Of a stretch of 64,000 nt of DNA, positions 16,842 through 26,533 are shown piece by piece (within the stretch, counting starts at the first letter, position 1; each line of letters starts with the position of its first letter). Below the pieces are notes generated by a model that did no database searches, was not told the DNA's origin, and saw only the letters and a program-made list of their open reading frames with translations. The stretch is from VRUE01 sp963716245 (GTDB lineage: Bacteria > Actinomycetota > Thermoleophilia > Solirubrobacterales > 70-9), in contig OY970300.1 in the NCBI GenBank assembly GCA_963716245.1, positions 1,798,001 to 1,862,000 of the forward strand. Direction: 5' to 3'. The position numbers and the translations under genes are program-made.

Positions 16842-17856
16842 AGACGCTCTCGCAATAGCGCGACAGCTCGCGGGCTGCGCTGCGGACCGAGGCGATCGCC
16901 GTCACGTAGTCCATCCGCAGCGGGCCGACCACGCCCACCGAGCCGAGGTTGCGGTGCGCGAGCCCGTAGTTGGCCCCGACCACGCTCACCGTTCGCAGCT
17001 CCGGCTGGGGGTTCTCGCCGCCGATCCAGAAGAAGACCGAGCGCTCGTCCAGAGCGGAGCGAAGCATGCCGAGCACGCTCGCCCGTCGCTCCAGCGCGGT
17101 CATCAGCCGGCCGGCACGCGGCAGGTCGTCGACGTGCTCCTGGGAGAGGAGCCGCGACGCGCCCTCGACGTAGAGGGTCTCCCCCGCCTCGTGCTGGAGG
17201 TCGGTGAAGGCGGGCGCAAGGGTGGCGACGAACTCCGCCTCGGCCCGGCCGAGAGCGGGGTCGGCCAGGCGGTTCGCGATCATCCGCGCGCCGACGCCGA
17301 GACCGCTCAGCGACTCGTTCAGGTAGCTCGAGGCCCACTCGACGAGGCCGGGGTCGACCGGCTCGGCGAAGTCGAAGACCCGCTTGGCGACCGCGCCGGT
17401 CGAGGCGATCGCGATCGCGACGACCTTGGTCGGCTGCAGGCGCAGGACCTCCACCCGGTGGATCGTCGCCGTGGCCAGCGGCGGGGCCGTGGCGAGCGCA
17501 ACCAGGTCGGTGACCTGGGCGAGCGCCGCGGTCGTCTCCCGCATCGCCTCGTCGATCTCGCGGCGCAGCTGCGAGAGGCGCAGCTGGACGGCCGCGTCGG
17601 GCTGCGGCGCGCCCGAGGCCATCAGCGAGTCGACGTAGTGGCGGTAGCCCACCTCCGTCGGCACCCGCCCCGCCGAGGTGTGCGGATGCGTCAGATACCC
17701 CGCCGCCTCCAGCGCCGCCAGCTCCGCCCGCACAGTCGACGGCCCCCACTCGATCTCGGATTCCCGGGCAACCGCCTTCGACGCCACGGGCTTACCCGAG
17801 GCCAGATACGCGTCAACCACCAGCTTGAGAATCAGCTCTTGTCGCTGGGAGAGCAC
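16831..17856 (-). CDS. hrcA: heat-inducible transcription repressor HrcA
   Basis: A 341-aa repressor with an N-terminal winged helix (LSQRQELILKLVVDAYLASGKPVASKAVA), an inserted dimerisation domain and a C-terminal GAF-like domain (GVVGPLRMDY). It normally binds CIRCE operators. No CIRCE sequence (TTAGCACTC-N9-GAGTGCTAA) is seen upstream of this operon. The GTG start is supported by TAGACT 6 nt upstream (leaderless). It is the first gene of hrcA-dnaJ-prmA-DUF2269-murI. Confidence 0.96.
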   Translation of the reverse strand: MLSQRQELILKLVVDAYLASGKPVASKAVARESEIEWGPSTVRAELAALEAAGYLTHPHTSAGRVPTEVGYRHYVDSLMASGAPQPDAAVQLRLSQLRREIDEAMRETTAALAQVTDLVALATAPPLATATIHRVEVLRLQPTKVVAIAIASTGAVAKRVFDFAEPVDPGLVEWASSYLNESLSGLGVGARMIANRLADPALGRAEAEFVATLAPAFTDLQHEAGETLYVEGASRLLSQEHVDDLPRAGRLMTALERRASVLGMLRSALDERSVFFWIGGENPQPELRTVSVVGANYGLAHRNLGSVGVVGPLRMDYVTAIASVRSAARELSRYCESVYGG

Positions 17857-17862
17857 GCTCGA

Positions 17863-17868
17863 AGTCTA
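17863..17868 (-). promoter_or_regulatory. -10 hexamer TAGACT of the hrcA operon
   Basis: TAGACT ends 6 nt before the hrcA GTG. No ribosome binding site or CIRCE element accompanies it. The dispersed repeat at 17891-17989 lies immediately upstream. Confidence 0.5.
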
Positions 17869-17890
17869 GAAGTCCGCGATAACGGTCCAT

Positions 17891-17989
17891 CCCGCGGGTG
17901 GCGTGGTGGCGGGGGTCCCCCATAGCGCAGGGCGCTGCACAGCGGCGCCCGAGCACATGGGGGAGGGCCGCCGCGACAGGACCCGCGGG
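17891..17989. repeat. 99-bp MITE-like dispersed repeat, copy 1 (intergenic)
   Basis: Bounded by 9-bp terminal inverted repeats CCCGCGGGT / ACCCGCGGG (17891-17899 and 17981-17989). Inside are complementary TCCCCCAT / ATGGGGGA blocks and a central hairpin. A second copy, in opposite orientation and almost identical outside the central hairpin, lies at 21175-21271. This copy lies between hrcA and the dehydratase gene. No transposase is encoded. Confidence 0.9.
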
Positions 17990-17996
17990 CCGGCCG

Positions 17997-18389
17997 CTAC
18001 AGCGCGACTTCCGCCTCGGCGTTCCGAATCGTCTGGTTCTCGCCCTGCGCCGCGACGACGTCGATCGTGGCCTTGCCGTCCTCGACCGACTTCACCTCGC
18101 CGCTGACGACGATCTCGGTCTCGGGAGCGCCCATGCCGCGGAACTGGACCGAGAGGCGCTTCAGCGCGCGCGGATCGCCGCCGGCCGCCTCGGTCGAGGC
18201 GCGGGCGACCAAGCCCATCATGTAGAGGCCATGGAGGATCGTGTTGGGCAGGCCGACCGCCTTCGCGAACTCCGGGTCGATGTGGATCGGGTTGAAGTCG
18301 CCCGAGGCGCCCGCGTAGCGGTGCGGCAGGTACTTGTCGGGCGTCACCTTCAGCTCGGCGATGTTCTCGCCCTGGTTCAGATCCGCCAT
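17997..18389 (-). CDS. MaoC-like hot-dog dehydratase subunit (HadB-like)
   Basis: A 130-aa hot-dog fold protein with YAGASGDFNPIHIDPEFA, the R-hydratase signature containing the catalytic Asp and His, and LHGLYMMG. Together with the product at 18391-18831 it resembles the two-subunit (3R)-hydroxyacyl-ACP dehydratases HadA/HadB of actinobacteria, acting in fatty-acid elongation or degradation. The spacing to the upstream partner is 1 bp. Substrate unknown. Confidence 0.85.
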   Translation of the reverse strand: MADLNQGENIAELKVTPDKYLPHRYAGASGDFNPIHIDPEFAKAVGLPNTILHGLYMMGLVARASTEAAGGDPRALKRLSVQFRGMGAPETEIVVSGEVKSVEDGKATIDVVAAQGENQTIRNAEAEVAL

Positions 18390-18390
18390 C

Positions 18391-18831
18391 TCAGACTCCC
18401 CTCACGATCAGCGTCCAGGTTCCGCGCGTGACCTGATCGCCGTTCTGGTTGACCGAATTGGTCTCGAAGATGTAGAAGCCCTTGCCGTCCTTCTCGGAGA
18501 TGTCGAGGCACTTGGCGGTCGTCGTGATCTCGTCGCCCGAGCAGGCCGGCTCGCCCCACTCGAACTCCTGGCCGCCATGGACCATCGCGGCGAAGTTCAT
18601 CCCCACCTCGGGGTCGAACATCGCCGGCCCGACAGCCGGTGAGCTGTAGACGACCGCGAACATCGGCGGCGCGACGACGTCGCGGAAGCCGGCCGCCCGG
18701 GCGGCCTCGCGGTCGAAGTAGACCGGATTGTCGAAGCCGATCACGGTCGCGTACTCGCCGATCTTCTCCTTGCCCACCTCGTAGGTCGTGGCGGGCCATT
18801 CCTTGCCTATTGCCTCGGTCTTGATCGCCAT
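18391..18831 (-). CDS. MaoC-like dehydratase N-terminal-type subunit (HadA-like)
   Basis: A 146-aa hot-dog protein of the FAS1_DH type, without the catalytic DFNPIH motif of its partner and with the GFDNPVYFDREAARAAGF and VVAPPMFAVVY motifs of the non-catalytic subunit. It is encoded directly upstream of the MaoC-like gene, so a heterodimeric hydratase is likely. TAGACT lies 8 nt before the ATG and may be its -10. Confidence 0.83.
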   Translation of the reverse strand: MAIKTEAIGKEWPATTYEVGKEKIGEYATVIGFDNPVYFDREAARAAGFRDVVAPPMFAVVYSSPAVGPAMFDPEVGMNFAAMVHGGQEFEWGEPACSGDEITTTAKCLDISEKDGKGFYIFETNSVNQNGDQVTRGTWTLIVRGV

Positions 18832-18873
18832 GGCGCGGCAGTCTATTGGCCAGGCGGCCAGTCGTGCCGCTCG

Positions 18874-20667
<1,794 letters not shown>

Positions 20668-20706
20668 GGCGTGCCTGAGTATGGCGGTCGGACGCTCGGC
20701 GAACGC

Positions 20707-22776
20707 TCAACGACAGGACGCGGCGCCGGCTCGGCCTTCGACGCGGAAGACGACGGTGGGCGGCTCGCGCAGGACGACCTTCGCCCCCGGCCCCTCGGTC
20801 CAGGCAGCCGCCGGGGGAAACGGTGGCTTGCCCCGTTCGGGGCGGTCGCGGGAGGCGACCACGTAGTCGTAGCCGCCGGCGTCGAGGAGGCGCCGCCAGG
20901 CCCGGCAGGTGCTGGCGGCGACGAAGCCGCCGTGGGGACGTTCGACGCCGACGAACGTGACCTCGTTGGAGAGGTCGGTGCCGAAGAGCGGGTACTGGCG
21001 GGTGCTGGTCGTCGCGATGCGTGCGCCGGAGACGTTGCGCGCCCAGGCGAATGCGGCGTTGAGCCCGCCCTCGCTGAACGACGGGTCGGCGTAGCGATGG
21101 TCGAGGTAATGGCGCTGGACGGGGTAGCCGACCGCGACGACGACGAGCATGGCCACGGCTGCCGCCACGCGCAGCCCGCGGGTCCTGTCGCGGCGGCCCT
21201 CCCCCATGTGCTCGGACGCGCTCTGCGCGTCCTGCGCTATGGGGGACCCCCGCCACCGCGCCACCCGCGGGAGGAGCGCTGCCGGCAGGGCGACCAGGCC
21301 AAGGACGAGGGCGGGTGCGAGGTAGCGCAGGCCCGACTCGAAGCCGCGCGGCATCCCCTCCGGGCCGGAGGCCGAGGTCGGGGCGATCAACCAGGCCAGG
21401 ACGGCGGCCAGGCCGGCGAGGCCGACCACCACTAGGACCCGATCGGAGTCGGAGCCCTCCCCCCCGCGCTGAACCAAGTGGCGGAGTGGGATCAGGCAGA
21501 GAACGAGACTGGCGAGTGCGGCGGCGAGCAGGAGCGGCCAGATCGCCCAGAGGCCGTCGTGGAAGCCGGGCAGGAGCCAGTCCGCCCAGACCGTGCCGTC
21601 GGTCAGGTAGCCGAGCACGCTGTGGCCTTCCCGCCCGCCGAGCGCCTGCTCGGGCGCCGGGAGCGAGATCGGCCCGATCCGATCGACCCACGGGAGCGGG
21701 TTCCCGGCGTGGACGAGATTGCGCAGGTACCAGTAGCCGCCTCCGGCGAGGGCCGCGAGCGACGTTGCCGCAAGCGCCCTGGCCCTCCGGCCACCGGGCG
21801 CGAGGAGCGGCAGGCCGAGGACGAGAACAGCCGCCGGCGGCAGAAAGTTGAGCTTGGTGCCTGCGGCAAGCCCGGTGGCAAGACCCACGACGACCAGAGC
21901 GCCGGTCGGCGGGCCGCTTTGGCTCCAGACGCCTCCCTCCCCATGCCGATCCCCCTCGCCTCGATCCGCGGCCTGCGTGCCGGTCCACGCATTCACTGCG
22001 ATCGCGACGGCGGCAAGCAGGAAGAAGATCCCGACGATGTCGTTACGCGCCTCGCCCGCTTGGTCGGAAAGGGCTGGCACGCTTAGCGCGATTGCCCCTA
22101 GGGCGAGCGACCAGGGGGCGACTCCATACGGCCGACCGATGCACCAGCAAGCGACGAGACACCCGACGAACCACCCGAGGTTCAGCAGCGGCGAGAGGAT
22201 GTCGCGGTCGAAGCCGAGCATCCCGATCGCGTGGAACAGCTCGGAGTTCGCCGGATAGAACCAAGCAAGGAACTGCGGCGCGATGAAGTGCAAGTCCCAC
22301 GTGTCGCCGCTCTGAAAGAACCCGGCCGCGAACGGCCCGTGGTACCAGGTGCTGTCGAACCCGGTCATCCCGGTCCCGAGCTTGATCTTCACCTCCGCCG
22401 CAAACTTCACGACGGCCACGACCGCCAGAACCAGTCCGATCGTCATCGCGACGGTCCCTGCTCTGCGGGTTGCCGGCTCCCTGTGAGAGGGCGTGTGAGG
22501 GTGGCCCCACCCTCCCCCCACCAGCAGCCACAGTCCCGCACCCACGACCGCGACGCCGCCGAGATACACCCACAGCTCGAACAACCCGAAGCTGCCGAGG
22601 AGCCCTGCGATCCATAGGAGGAGAGCGAGCCCGATGACCGCAGTCGCGAGGTACGCGGGGGCGCCGGAGAACGTCGGCAGCAGACGCGAACGCAGCGCCG
22701 ACGCGCCGAGCCAGGCGAAGCCGACGAGCACGCCGATCTCGGCGGCACCGAGCAGGTAGCGCGGCAGGTCGAGCAT
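20707..22776 (-). CDS. polytopic membrane protein, possible GT-C-type glycosyltransferase
   Basis: A 689-aa protein with about 12 hydrophobic segments in the first 560 residues and a soluble C-terminal domain. FDSTWYHGPFAAGF near residue 140 and a large extracytoplasmic loop recall GT-C family enzymes that use lipid-linked sugars, but no family is certain. Residues about 502-534 (WRGSPIAQDAQSASEHMGEG and following) are encoded by a copy of the 97-bp dispersed repeat, and a smaller palindrome lies near residue 90. It ends 3 bp before... the murJ stop lies 3 bp upstream of its start, so the two are probably co-transcribed. Confidence 0.6.
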   Translation of the reverse strand: MLDLPRYLLGAAEIGVLVGFAWLGASALRSRLLPTFSGAPAYLATAVIGLALLLWIAGLLGSFGLFELWVYLGGVAVVGAGLWLLVGGGWGHPHTPSHREPATRRAGTVAMTIGLVLAVVAVVKFAAEVKIKLGTGMTGFDSTWYHGPFAAGFFQSGDTWDLHFIAPQFLAWFYPANSELFHAIGMLGFDRDILSPLLNLGWFVGCLVACWCIGRPYGVAPWSLALGAIALSVPALSDQAGEARNDIVGIFFLLAAVAIAVNAWTGTQAADRGEGDRHGEGGVWSQSGPPTGALVVVGLATGLAAGTKLNFLPPAAVLVLGLPLLAPGGRRARALAATSLAALAGGGYWYLRNLVHAGNPLPWVDRIGPISLPAPEQALGGREGHSVLGYLTDGTVWADWLLPGFHDGLWAIWPLLLAAALASLVLCLIPLRHLVQRGGEGSDSDRVLVVVGLAGLAAVLAWLIAPTSASGPEGMPRGFESGLRYLAPALVLGLVALPAALLPRVARWRGSPIAQDAQSASEHMGEGRRDRTRGLRVAAAVAMLVVVAVGYPVQRHYLDHRYADPSFSEGGLNAAFAWARNVSGARIATTSTRQYPLFGTDLSNEVTFVGVERPHGGFVAASTCRAWRRLLDAGGYDYVVASRDRPERGKPPFPPAAAWTEGPGAKVVLREPPTVVFRVEGRAGAASCR
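21175..21271. repeat. 97-bp MITE-like dispersed repeat, copy 2 (in frame inside a membrane-protein gene)
   Basis: The same element as 17891-17989, inverted. Terminal repeats are at 21175-21183 and 21263-21271. The two copies differ mainly in the central hairpin, where GG(G)CGC/GCG(C)CC in copy 1 is GG(A)CGC/GCG(T)CC here, a paired change that keeps the stem. It is translated without breaking the frame. Confidence 0.9.
22497..22514. repeat. small GC palindrome inside the membrane-protein gene
   Basis: GAGGGTGG-CC-CCACCCTC, perfect 8-bp arms, in a segment encoding a hydrophilic His/Pro/Arg-rich loop between two membrane helices. It could be another in-frame palindrome, but it is short enough to be chance. 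Confidence 0.5.
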
Positions 22777-22779
22777 CGG

Positions 22780-24360
22780 CTAGCGGCGGCGGACCAGGCG
22801 GAGGATCTGGTCGAGCTCTTCGATCCGCAGCAGGCGCGCTGCCGCCACGTAGGCGAGGCCGCCGAGGGCGAGGGCGGTCCCTAGAGACGCGACTTGGCCG
22901 CCCAGGCCCCGCCCAAGCGCGCCGTCGAGCAGGTCCCAGATCGCGAAGCTGACCCCGGCGAGGACCGCGGCGGCGAGCGCTATGCGGAGGCCGGCGTCCA
23001 GCAGGCGGCCGAGCTCGAGGCCGCCGAGCAGGCGGCGCAGGATCACGACCTGCGCGACGACGGTGGCCGCGGTGGCGATCGCCGTCGCGGCGACGATGCC
23101 GCCGACTCCGAGGTGGTAGAGGGCGAGCGCCGCGAGGGCCGTGATCGCGAGGTTGGCCGCCGCTATCGCGGTCGGCAGCCACGGTCGCTGGAGACTGAAG
23201 AAGGTGCGGGTCAGGAGCAGGAAGAGCCCGTTGGTCGGCAGCGAGAAGGCGAACCAGAAGAGTGCGGTGGCGACGAGCGTCGTCTGGTCGGGGGTGAACT
23301 CGCCGCGCTCGTAAACCAAGCGGATCATCGGCTCCGAGAGGACGAGCACAGCCGCCGCGGCGGGCACCAGCACGAAGAGGATCTGCCGCATCCCGTTGGC
23401 CATCGTCGCCCGCAGGTCGTCGTGCGCCCCGCGTGCCGCAAAGCGCGCCAGGGTCGGGAAGAGGACCGTGGCGATGGCGACCGAGAAGACGCCCTGCGGC
23501 AGCTGGTAGATGCGGAAGGCCTTGTCGATCGCCGCCGGCGCCTGGTCGCTGACCAGCGTCCCGAACAGGCTGTTGACGATCAGGTTGAAGTTGATCAGGC
23601 CGAGGCTGATCGTCACCGGCAGCATCAGCAGGAGCACGCGGCGGACGTCCGGGTTGCGCCACTCGAAGCTCCAGTTGAACTTGAAGGGCGTGTTGCGGAG
23701 GTCGAAGACGGGGATCAGCAGCTGGACCAGGGTGCCGACGAGGATGCCGATCGCATAGGCATAGATGCGGTCCTGGCCTTCGAACATCGGCACCAGCACG
23801 ATCAGCAGGACGATGATCGTCAGGTTCCAGAACAGCGGCGAGATCGCGAAGGCGCCGAAGCGGTCGTAGCTGTTGAGGACGCCGACGACGACGCCGCTGA
23901 CGCCGAGCAGGACCAGGATCGGGAAGAGGATCTGCGAGAGCGCGACGGTGAGGTCGAGAATCTCCCCCTCGAACCCCGGCGCGACCAGCGGCATCAGGAC
24001 GGGCGCGACGAGTACGAAGAGCGCCGTGACCGCACCGAGCACGAGCGTGACCAAGAGGAGCAGCGTCGACGCGAGCCGGAACGCCTCGCGGTAGTTCTTC
24101 TTCTCGAGCTGCTCGGTGAAGATCGGCACGAAGGCCGGCTGCAGGGCGGCGTCGGCGAAGAGAGCCCGAACCAGGTTGGGCACCTGGAAGGCGATCGTGA
24201 AGGCCGACATCGGGCCGCTGACGCCGTAGTAGCCGGCGGCGACGATCTCGCGGCCGAGGCCGGCGACGCGGGAGGCGGCGGTCGCGATCGAGAAGAAGGC
24301 CGTCGAACGGCCGAGCCGGCCGCGCTCAGCCGACTGCTGCGGCGCCTCGGGGGTCTCCAT
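22780..24360 (-). CDS. murJ: lipid II flippase MurJ
   Basis: Flips the peptidoglycan precursor lipid II across the membrane. 526 aa from the ATG at 24358-24360, about 14 transmembrane helices, MviN signature SRVAGLGREIVAAGYYG near the N-terminus and SLPTNGLFLLLTRTFFSLQ later. The alternative GTG 12 bp upstream is less likely because it would lie only 2 nt from the shared -10. It is divergent from rpsT. Confidence 0.94.
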   Translation of the reverse strand: METPEAPQQSAERGRLGRSTAFFSIATAASRVAGLGREIVAAGYYGVSGPMSAFTIAFQVPNLVRALFADAALQPAFVPIFTEQLEKKNYREAFRLASTLLLLVTLVLGAVTALFVLVAPVLMPLVAPGFEGEILDLTVALSQILFPILVLLGVSGVVVGVLNSYDRFGAFAISPLFWNLTIIVLLIVLVPMFEGQDRIYAYAIGILVGTLVQLLIPVFDLRNTPFKFNWSFEWRNPDVRRVLLLMLPVTISLGLINFNLIVNSLFGTLVSDQAPAAIDKAFRIYQLPQGVFSVAIATVLFPTLARFAARGAHDDLRATMANGMRQILFVLVPAAAAVLVLSEPMIRLVYERGEFTPDQTTLVATALFWFAFSLPTNGLFLLLTRTFFSLQRPWLPTAIAAANLAITALAALALYHLGVGGIVAATAIATAATVVAQVVILRRLLGGLELGRLLDAGLRIALAAAVLAGVSFAIWDLLDGALGRGLGGQVASLGTALALGGLAYVAAARLLRIEELDQILRLVRRR

Positions 24361-24374
24361 GCTGGGGGTCACTC

Positions 24375-24382
24375 GGTATAGT
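24375..24382. promoter_or_regulatory. shared symmetric -10 region between murJ and rpsT
   Basis: GGTATAGT reads TATAGT (24377-24382) towards rpsT and TATACC (24375-24380) towards murJ. Each hexamer lies exactly 14 nt from the corresponding ATG, leaving untranslated leaders of only about 7 nt. No ribosome binding site on either side. Confidence 0.5.
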
Positions 24383-24396
24383 CGGCCGCCCGAAAC

Positions 24397-24654
24397 ATGG
24401 CGAACATAGCCTCACAGAAGAAGCGGATACTGCGCAGCGAGCGCGAGCGGACCGAGAACCGGCTGCTCACCAGCACCGTGAAGACCTACTTCCGGCGCCT
24501 CGAGAGCGCGGTCGCGGACGGCGACGCCGACAAGGTCGCGGCCGAGCACCGCGCGCTCGTCTCGCGGATCGACAAGGCCGTCCAGAAGGGCGCCCTGCAC
24601 AAGAACACCGGCGCTCGCAAGAAGTCCCGCGCCGCCCGCATCGCCGCGTCCTAG
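24397..24654 (+). CDS. rpsT: 30S ribosomal protein S20
   Basis: An 85-aa Lys/Arg/Ala-rich helical protein binding 16S rRNA, with MANIASQKKRILRSERER and the typical KGALHKNTGARKKSR end. It is one of the few plus-strand genes, alone between divergent murJ and convergent holA. In many bacteria S20 is encoded next to murJ/mviN or holA, so the context fits. Confidence 0.97.
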   Translation: MANIASQKKRILRSERERTENRLLTSTVKTYFRRLESAVADGDADKVAAEHRALVSRIDKAVQKGALHKNTGARKKSRAARIAAS

Positions 24655-24747
24655 GCGGCTGCAAACCGGCGCGCTGCGGCGTCGTCGCTCGGTCGTGTGC
24701 AGAGCACACTCCCTCTCTCCTCCTGGCATCGCTTGGTTTTCGCTCGC

Positions 24748-25728
24748 CTACGCCGCGGCGCCGGCCATCTTTTTGAGAGCCAGCGTCAGCGCCAGGTCGT
24801 CCCCGTAGTCGGCGCCGCCGCGGCACCAGACCTCTAGATCGGCGAGGGCGATCGTCGCCTCGCGCAGCTCGTCGCTGTTGGTGTGGCGCAGGCGGCCGAC
24901 CAGCTGCTTGGCCGCATAAGGATGCATGCCGAGGCCGGACTCGACTTGCTTCGGCGGAGTGCCCGACTCCAGCTGCGCCACCGCCGTGCACGCCTTGCGG
25001 AGCCGCGATGCAAGGCCGTAGATCAGCCCGGTGACGTTCTCCCCCTGCGAGATCAGCTGCTCGCCGATCCGCAGGGCCTTGCCGGCATCGCGTTCGAGCA
25101 GGGCGTCGGAGAGCGCCCAGACCGCGGCCTCGGAGGTGTCGGCGATCATCGCGTCGAGGTCGGCCGCGGACACGCTGCCCCCAGCGCCCGCCCATAGAGC
25201 CAGGCGCTCCAGCTCGCGTTGGAGCCGGGGCGGGTTGGCGCCCATGCGATCGACCAGCATCCGCGCGGCCGCCGGCTCCAGCCGGAAGCCGAGGCGCTCG
25301 GCGTCGGCGACCAGCGTCCGCGGCAGATCGCGCGCCTTCGGCGCCTCGAACTCGTGGATCTCCCCCTGCGCCGACTTGACCGCGCGGGAGAGCTTGGCGG
25401 GCGCCTTGGCCCGGGCGATCAGGACGAGGGTCAGCTCGGGTGGGATCTGCCCGAGAGCCGCGGCGACCGCCTCGAGCTGCGGATCGCGCCAGCGCTCGAC
25501 CCCGTCCGCGAGCAGGTAGCGGCGCGACTCGGTCAGGGTCATCGCCGGGATCGCGGCGAGCAGCGCCTCGTGGTCGGGCGCCCCGCGCCCCTCGTCGGGT
25601 TCGAATACCTCCAAGGACGCCACGCCCCCGTCGCCTTCGGCCCGGGCCCGCAGCCGCGCCCGCGTCGCGTCGATCTTCGCCTGGTCGGTGCCGGCGATCA
25701 GGTAGAGCGAGCCCATTTCCTCGGCCAC
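24748..25728 (-). CDS. holA: DNA polymerase III subunit delta
   Basis: Clamp-loader subunit that opens the beta clamp. 326 aa, normal for the family: N-terminal LYLIAGTDQAKID, the degenerate AAA+ fold, and the C-terminal helical domain with LKKMAG. The GTG start is supported by TAGACT exactly 6 nt upstream; a second start (ATG) lies four codons in. It is convergent with rpsT. The 93-bp gap between them holds one small hairpin (GTGTGC-AGA-GCACAC) and no clear terminator. Confidence 0.9.
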   Translation of the reverse strand: MAEEMGSLYLIAGTDQAKIDATRARLRARAEGDGGVASLEVFEPDEGRGAPDHEALLAAIPAMTLTESRRYLLADGVERWRDPQLEAVAAALGQIPPELTLVLIARAKAPAKLSRAVKSAQGEIHEFEAPKARDLPRTLVADAERLGFRLEPAAARMLVDRMGANPPRLQRELERLALWAGAGGSVSAADLDAMIADTSEAAVWALSDALLERDAGKALRIGEQLISQGENVTGLIYGLASRLRKACTAVAQLESGTPPKQVESGLGMHPYAAKQLVGRLRHTNSDELREATIALADLEVWCRGGADYGDDLALTLALKKMAGAAA

Positions 25729-25734
25729 CGGCCG

Positions 25735-25740
25735 AGTCTA
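25735..25740 (-). promoter_or_regulatory. -10 hexamer TAGACT of holA
   Basis: TAGACT ends 6 nt before the holA GTG, a leaderless arrangement. It lies within a 9-bp inverted repeat (25729-25737 and 25757-25765) that begins just after the preceding gene's stop. Confidence 0.5.
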
Positions 25741-25754
25741 GACGCCCGGGTCGG

Positions 25755-26477
25755 CTACTCGGCCGCCTGGCCCGGAGGCACCGGCGGCCGGCCGCTGGAC
25801 TGCTGACCCGGAGGACCGCCGCTGTTGCCGTCGCCTTTCCCGTAGGCGTTGCCGTTGCCGGGGTGCGAGGTCGGCACGGCTTCCGGGGCGGGTTCCGCGA
25901 TCGGCTCCGGCGCCTGTTCGGCCGGCTCGCCGAAGGAGGAGGCGGTCGGCTGCTCCCGGGGCGCGGCGACCGGTGCGGAGGGCGCGGTGGGGCTCTCTGC
26001 CGCCGGCGCCGTGCCGGCGGGCCGGTCTCGACCCGGACGCCCCTGGCGATCCGGCGTCGCGTCGGCGACGCGCACCGCTCCCTGCGCCGGGGGCGGCGAT
26101 TCGATCGGGACGCCGGCCCCGCCGCCTGCGCCTCCCGGGGCACTGGCAGCAGGCGTGAGAGCGGTCGACGAAGGGGCTCCGGCGTCGGCGGCGCGGGACG
26201 GGACGGGCTGCCTCGCCGGCTCCACCGTCGACGCTTCCGGGCCGCGGACCGCCTCCACGGGCAGCCCCGGGACCGGGCCGCTGGCGACGAGCGGGAACCC
26301 GTGCTGGACGGCGAGGGCGACGGTGGCAAGCCCGACGGCGGCGGTGACCCCGAGTAGGGCGACGACTGTGCTCCGCAGCCGCTCGGGCAGGCCGTCTCCG
26401 AGAAGGCTGGGCCGAAGGAGTCGCGGGGACCGAGGGTGTGAGCGTGGGTCGGGCATCCCTACGACCATCGCCCCCAC
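25755..26477 (-). CDS. proline/alanine-rich single-pass membrane protein, unknown function
   Basis: About 240 aa. A short basic N-terminus is followed by one hydrophobic segment (STVVALLGVTAAVGLATVAL). The rest is a low-complexity Pro/Ala/Gly/Glu chain ending in GNGNAYGKGDGNSGGPPG. It looks like an anchored extracytoplasmic protein of disordered character. The GTG at 26475-26477 is chosen because CATAGT lies 7 nt upstream; ATGs at 26468 and 26456 are alternatives. It lies between comEC and holA on the same strand. No family recognised. Confidence 0.55.
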   Translation of the reverse strand: MGAMVVGMPDPRSHPRSPRLLRPSLLGDGLPERLRSTVVALLGVTAAVGLATVALAVQHGFPLVASGPVPGLPVEAVRGPEASTVEPARQPVPSRAADAGAPSSTALTPAASAPGGAGGGAGVPIESPPPAQGAVRVADATPDRQGRPGRDRPAGTAPAAESPTAPSAPVAAPREQPTASSFGEPAEQAPEPIAEPAPEAVPTSHPGNGNAYGKGDGNSGGPPGQQSSGRPPVPPGQAAE

Positions 26478-26484
26478 GCCGCCG

Positions 26485-26490
26485 ACTATG
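26485..26490 (-). promoter_or_regulatory. -10 hexamer CATAGT before the Pro/Ala-rich protein gene
   Basis: CATAGT ends 7 nt before an in-frame GTG. It fits the leaderless pattern less strictly than the others because the first base is C. Confidence 0.35.
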
Positions 26491-26533
26491 AAGCGCGAGG
26501 CAGAAAGAACCCAATATCGATTGGACGATCCGT

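Noticed and set aside
17857..17996. CIRCE operator upstream of hrcA
   Set aside because: No sequence close to TTAGCACTC-N9-GAGTGCTAA is present; the inverted repeats here belong to the dispersed 99-bp element.
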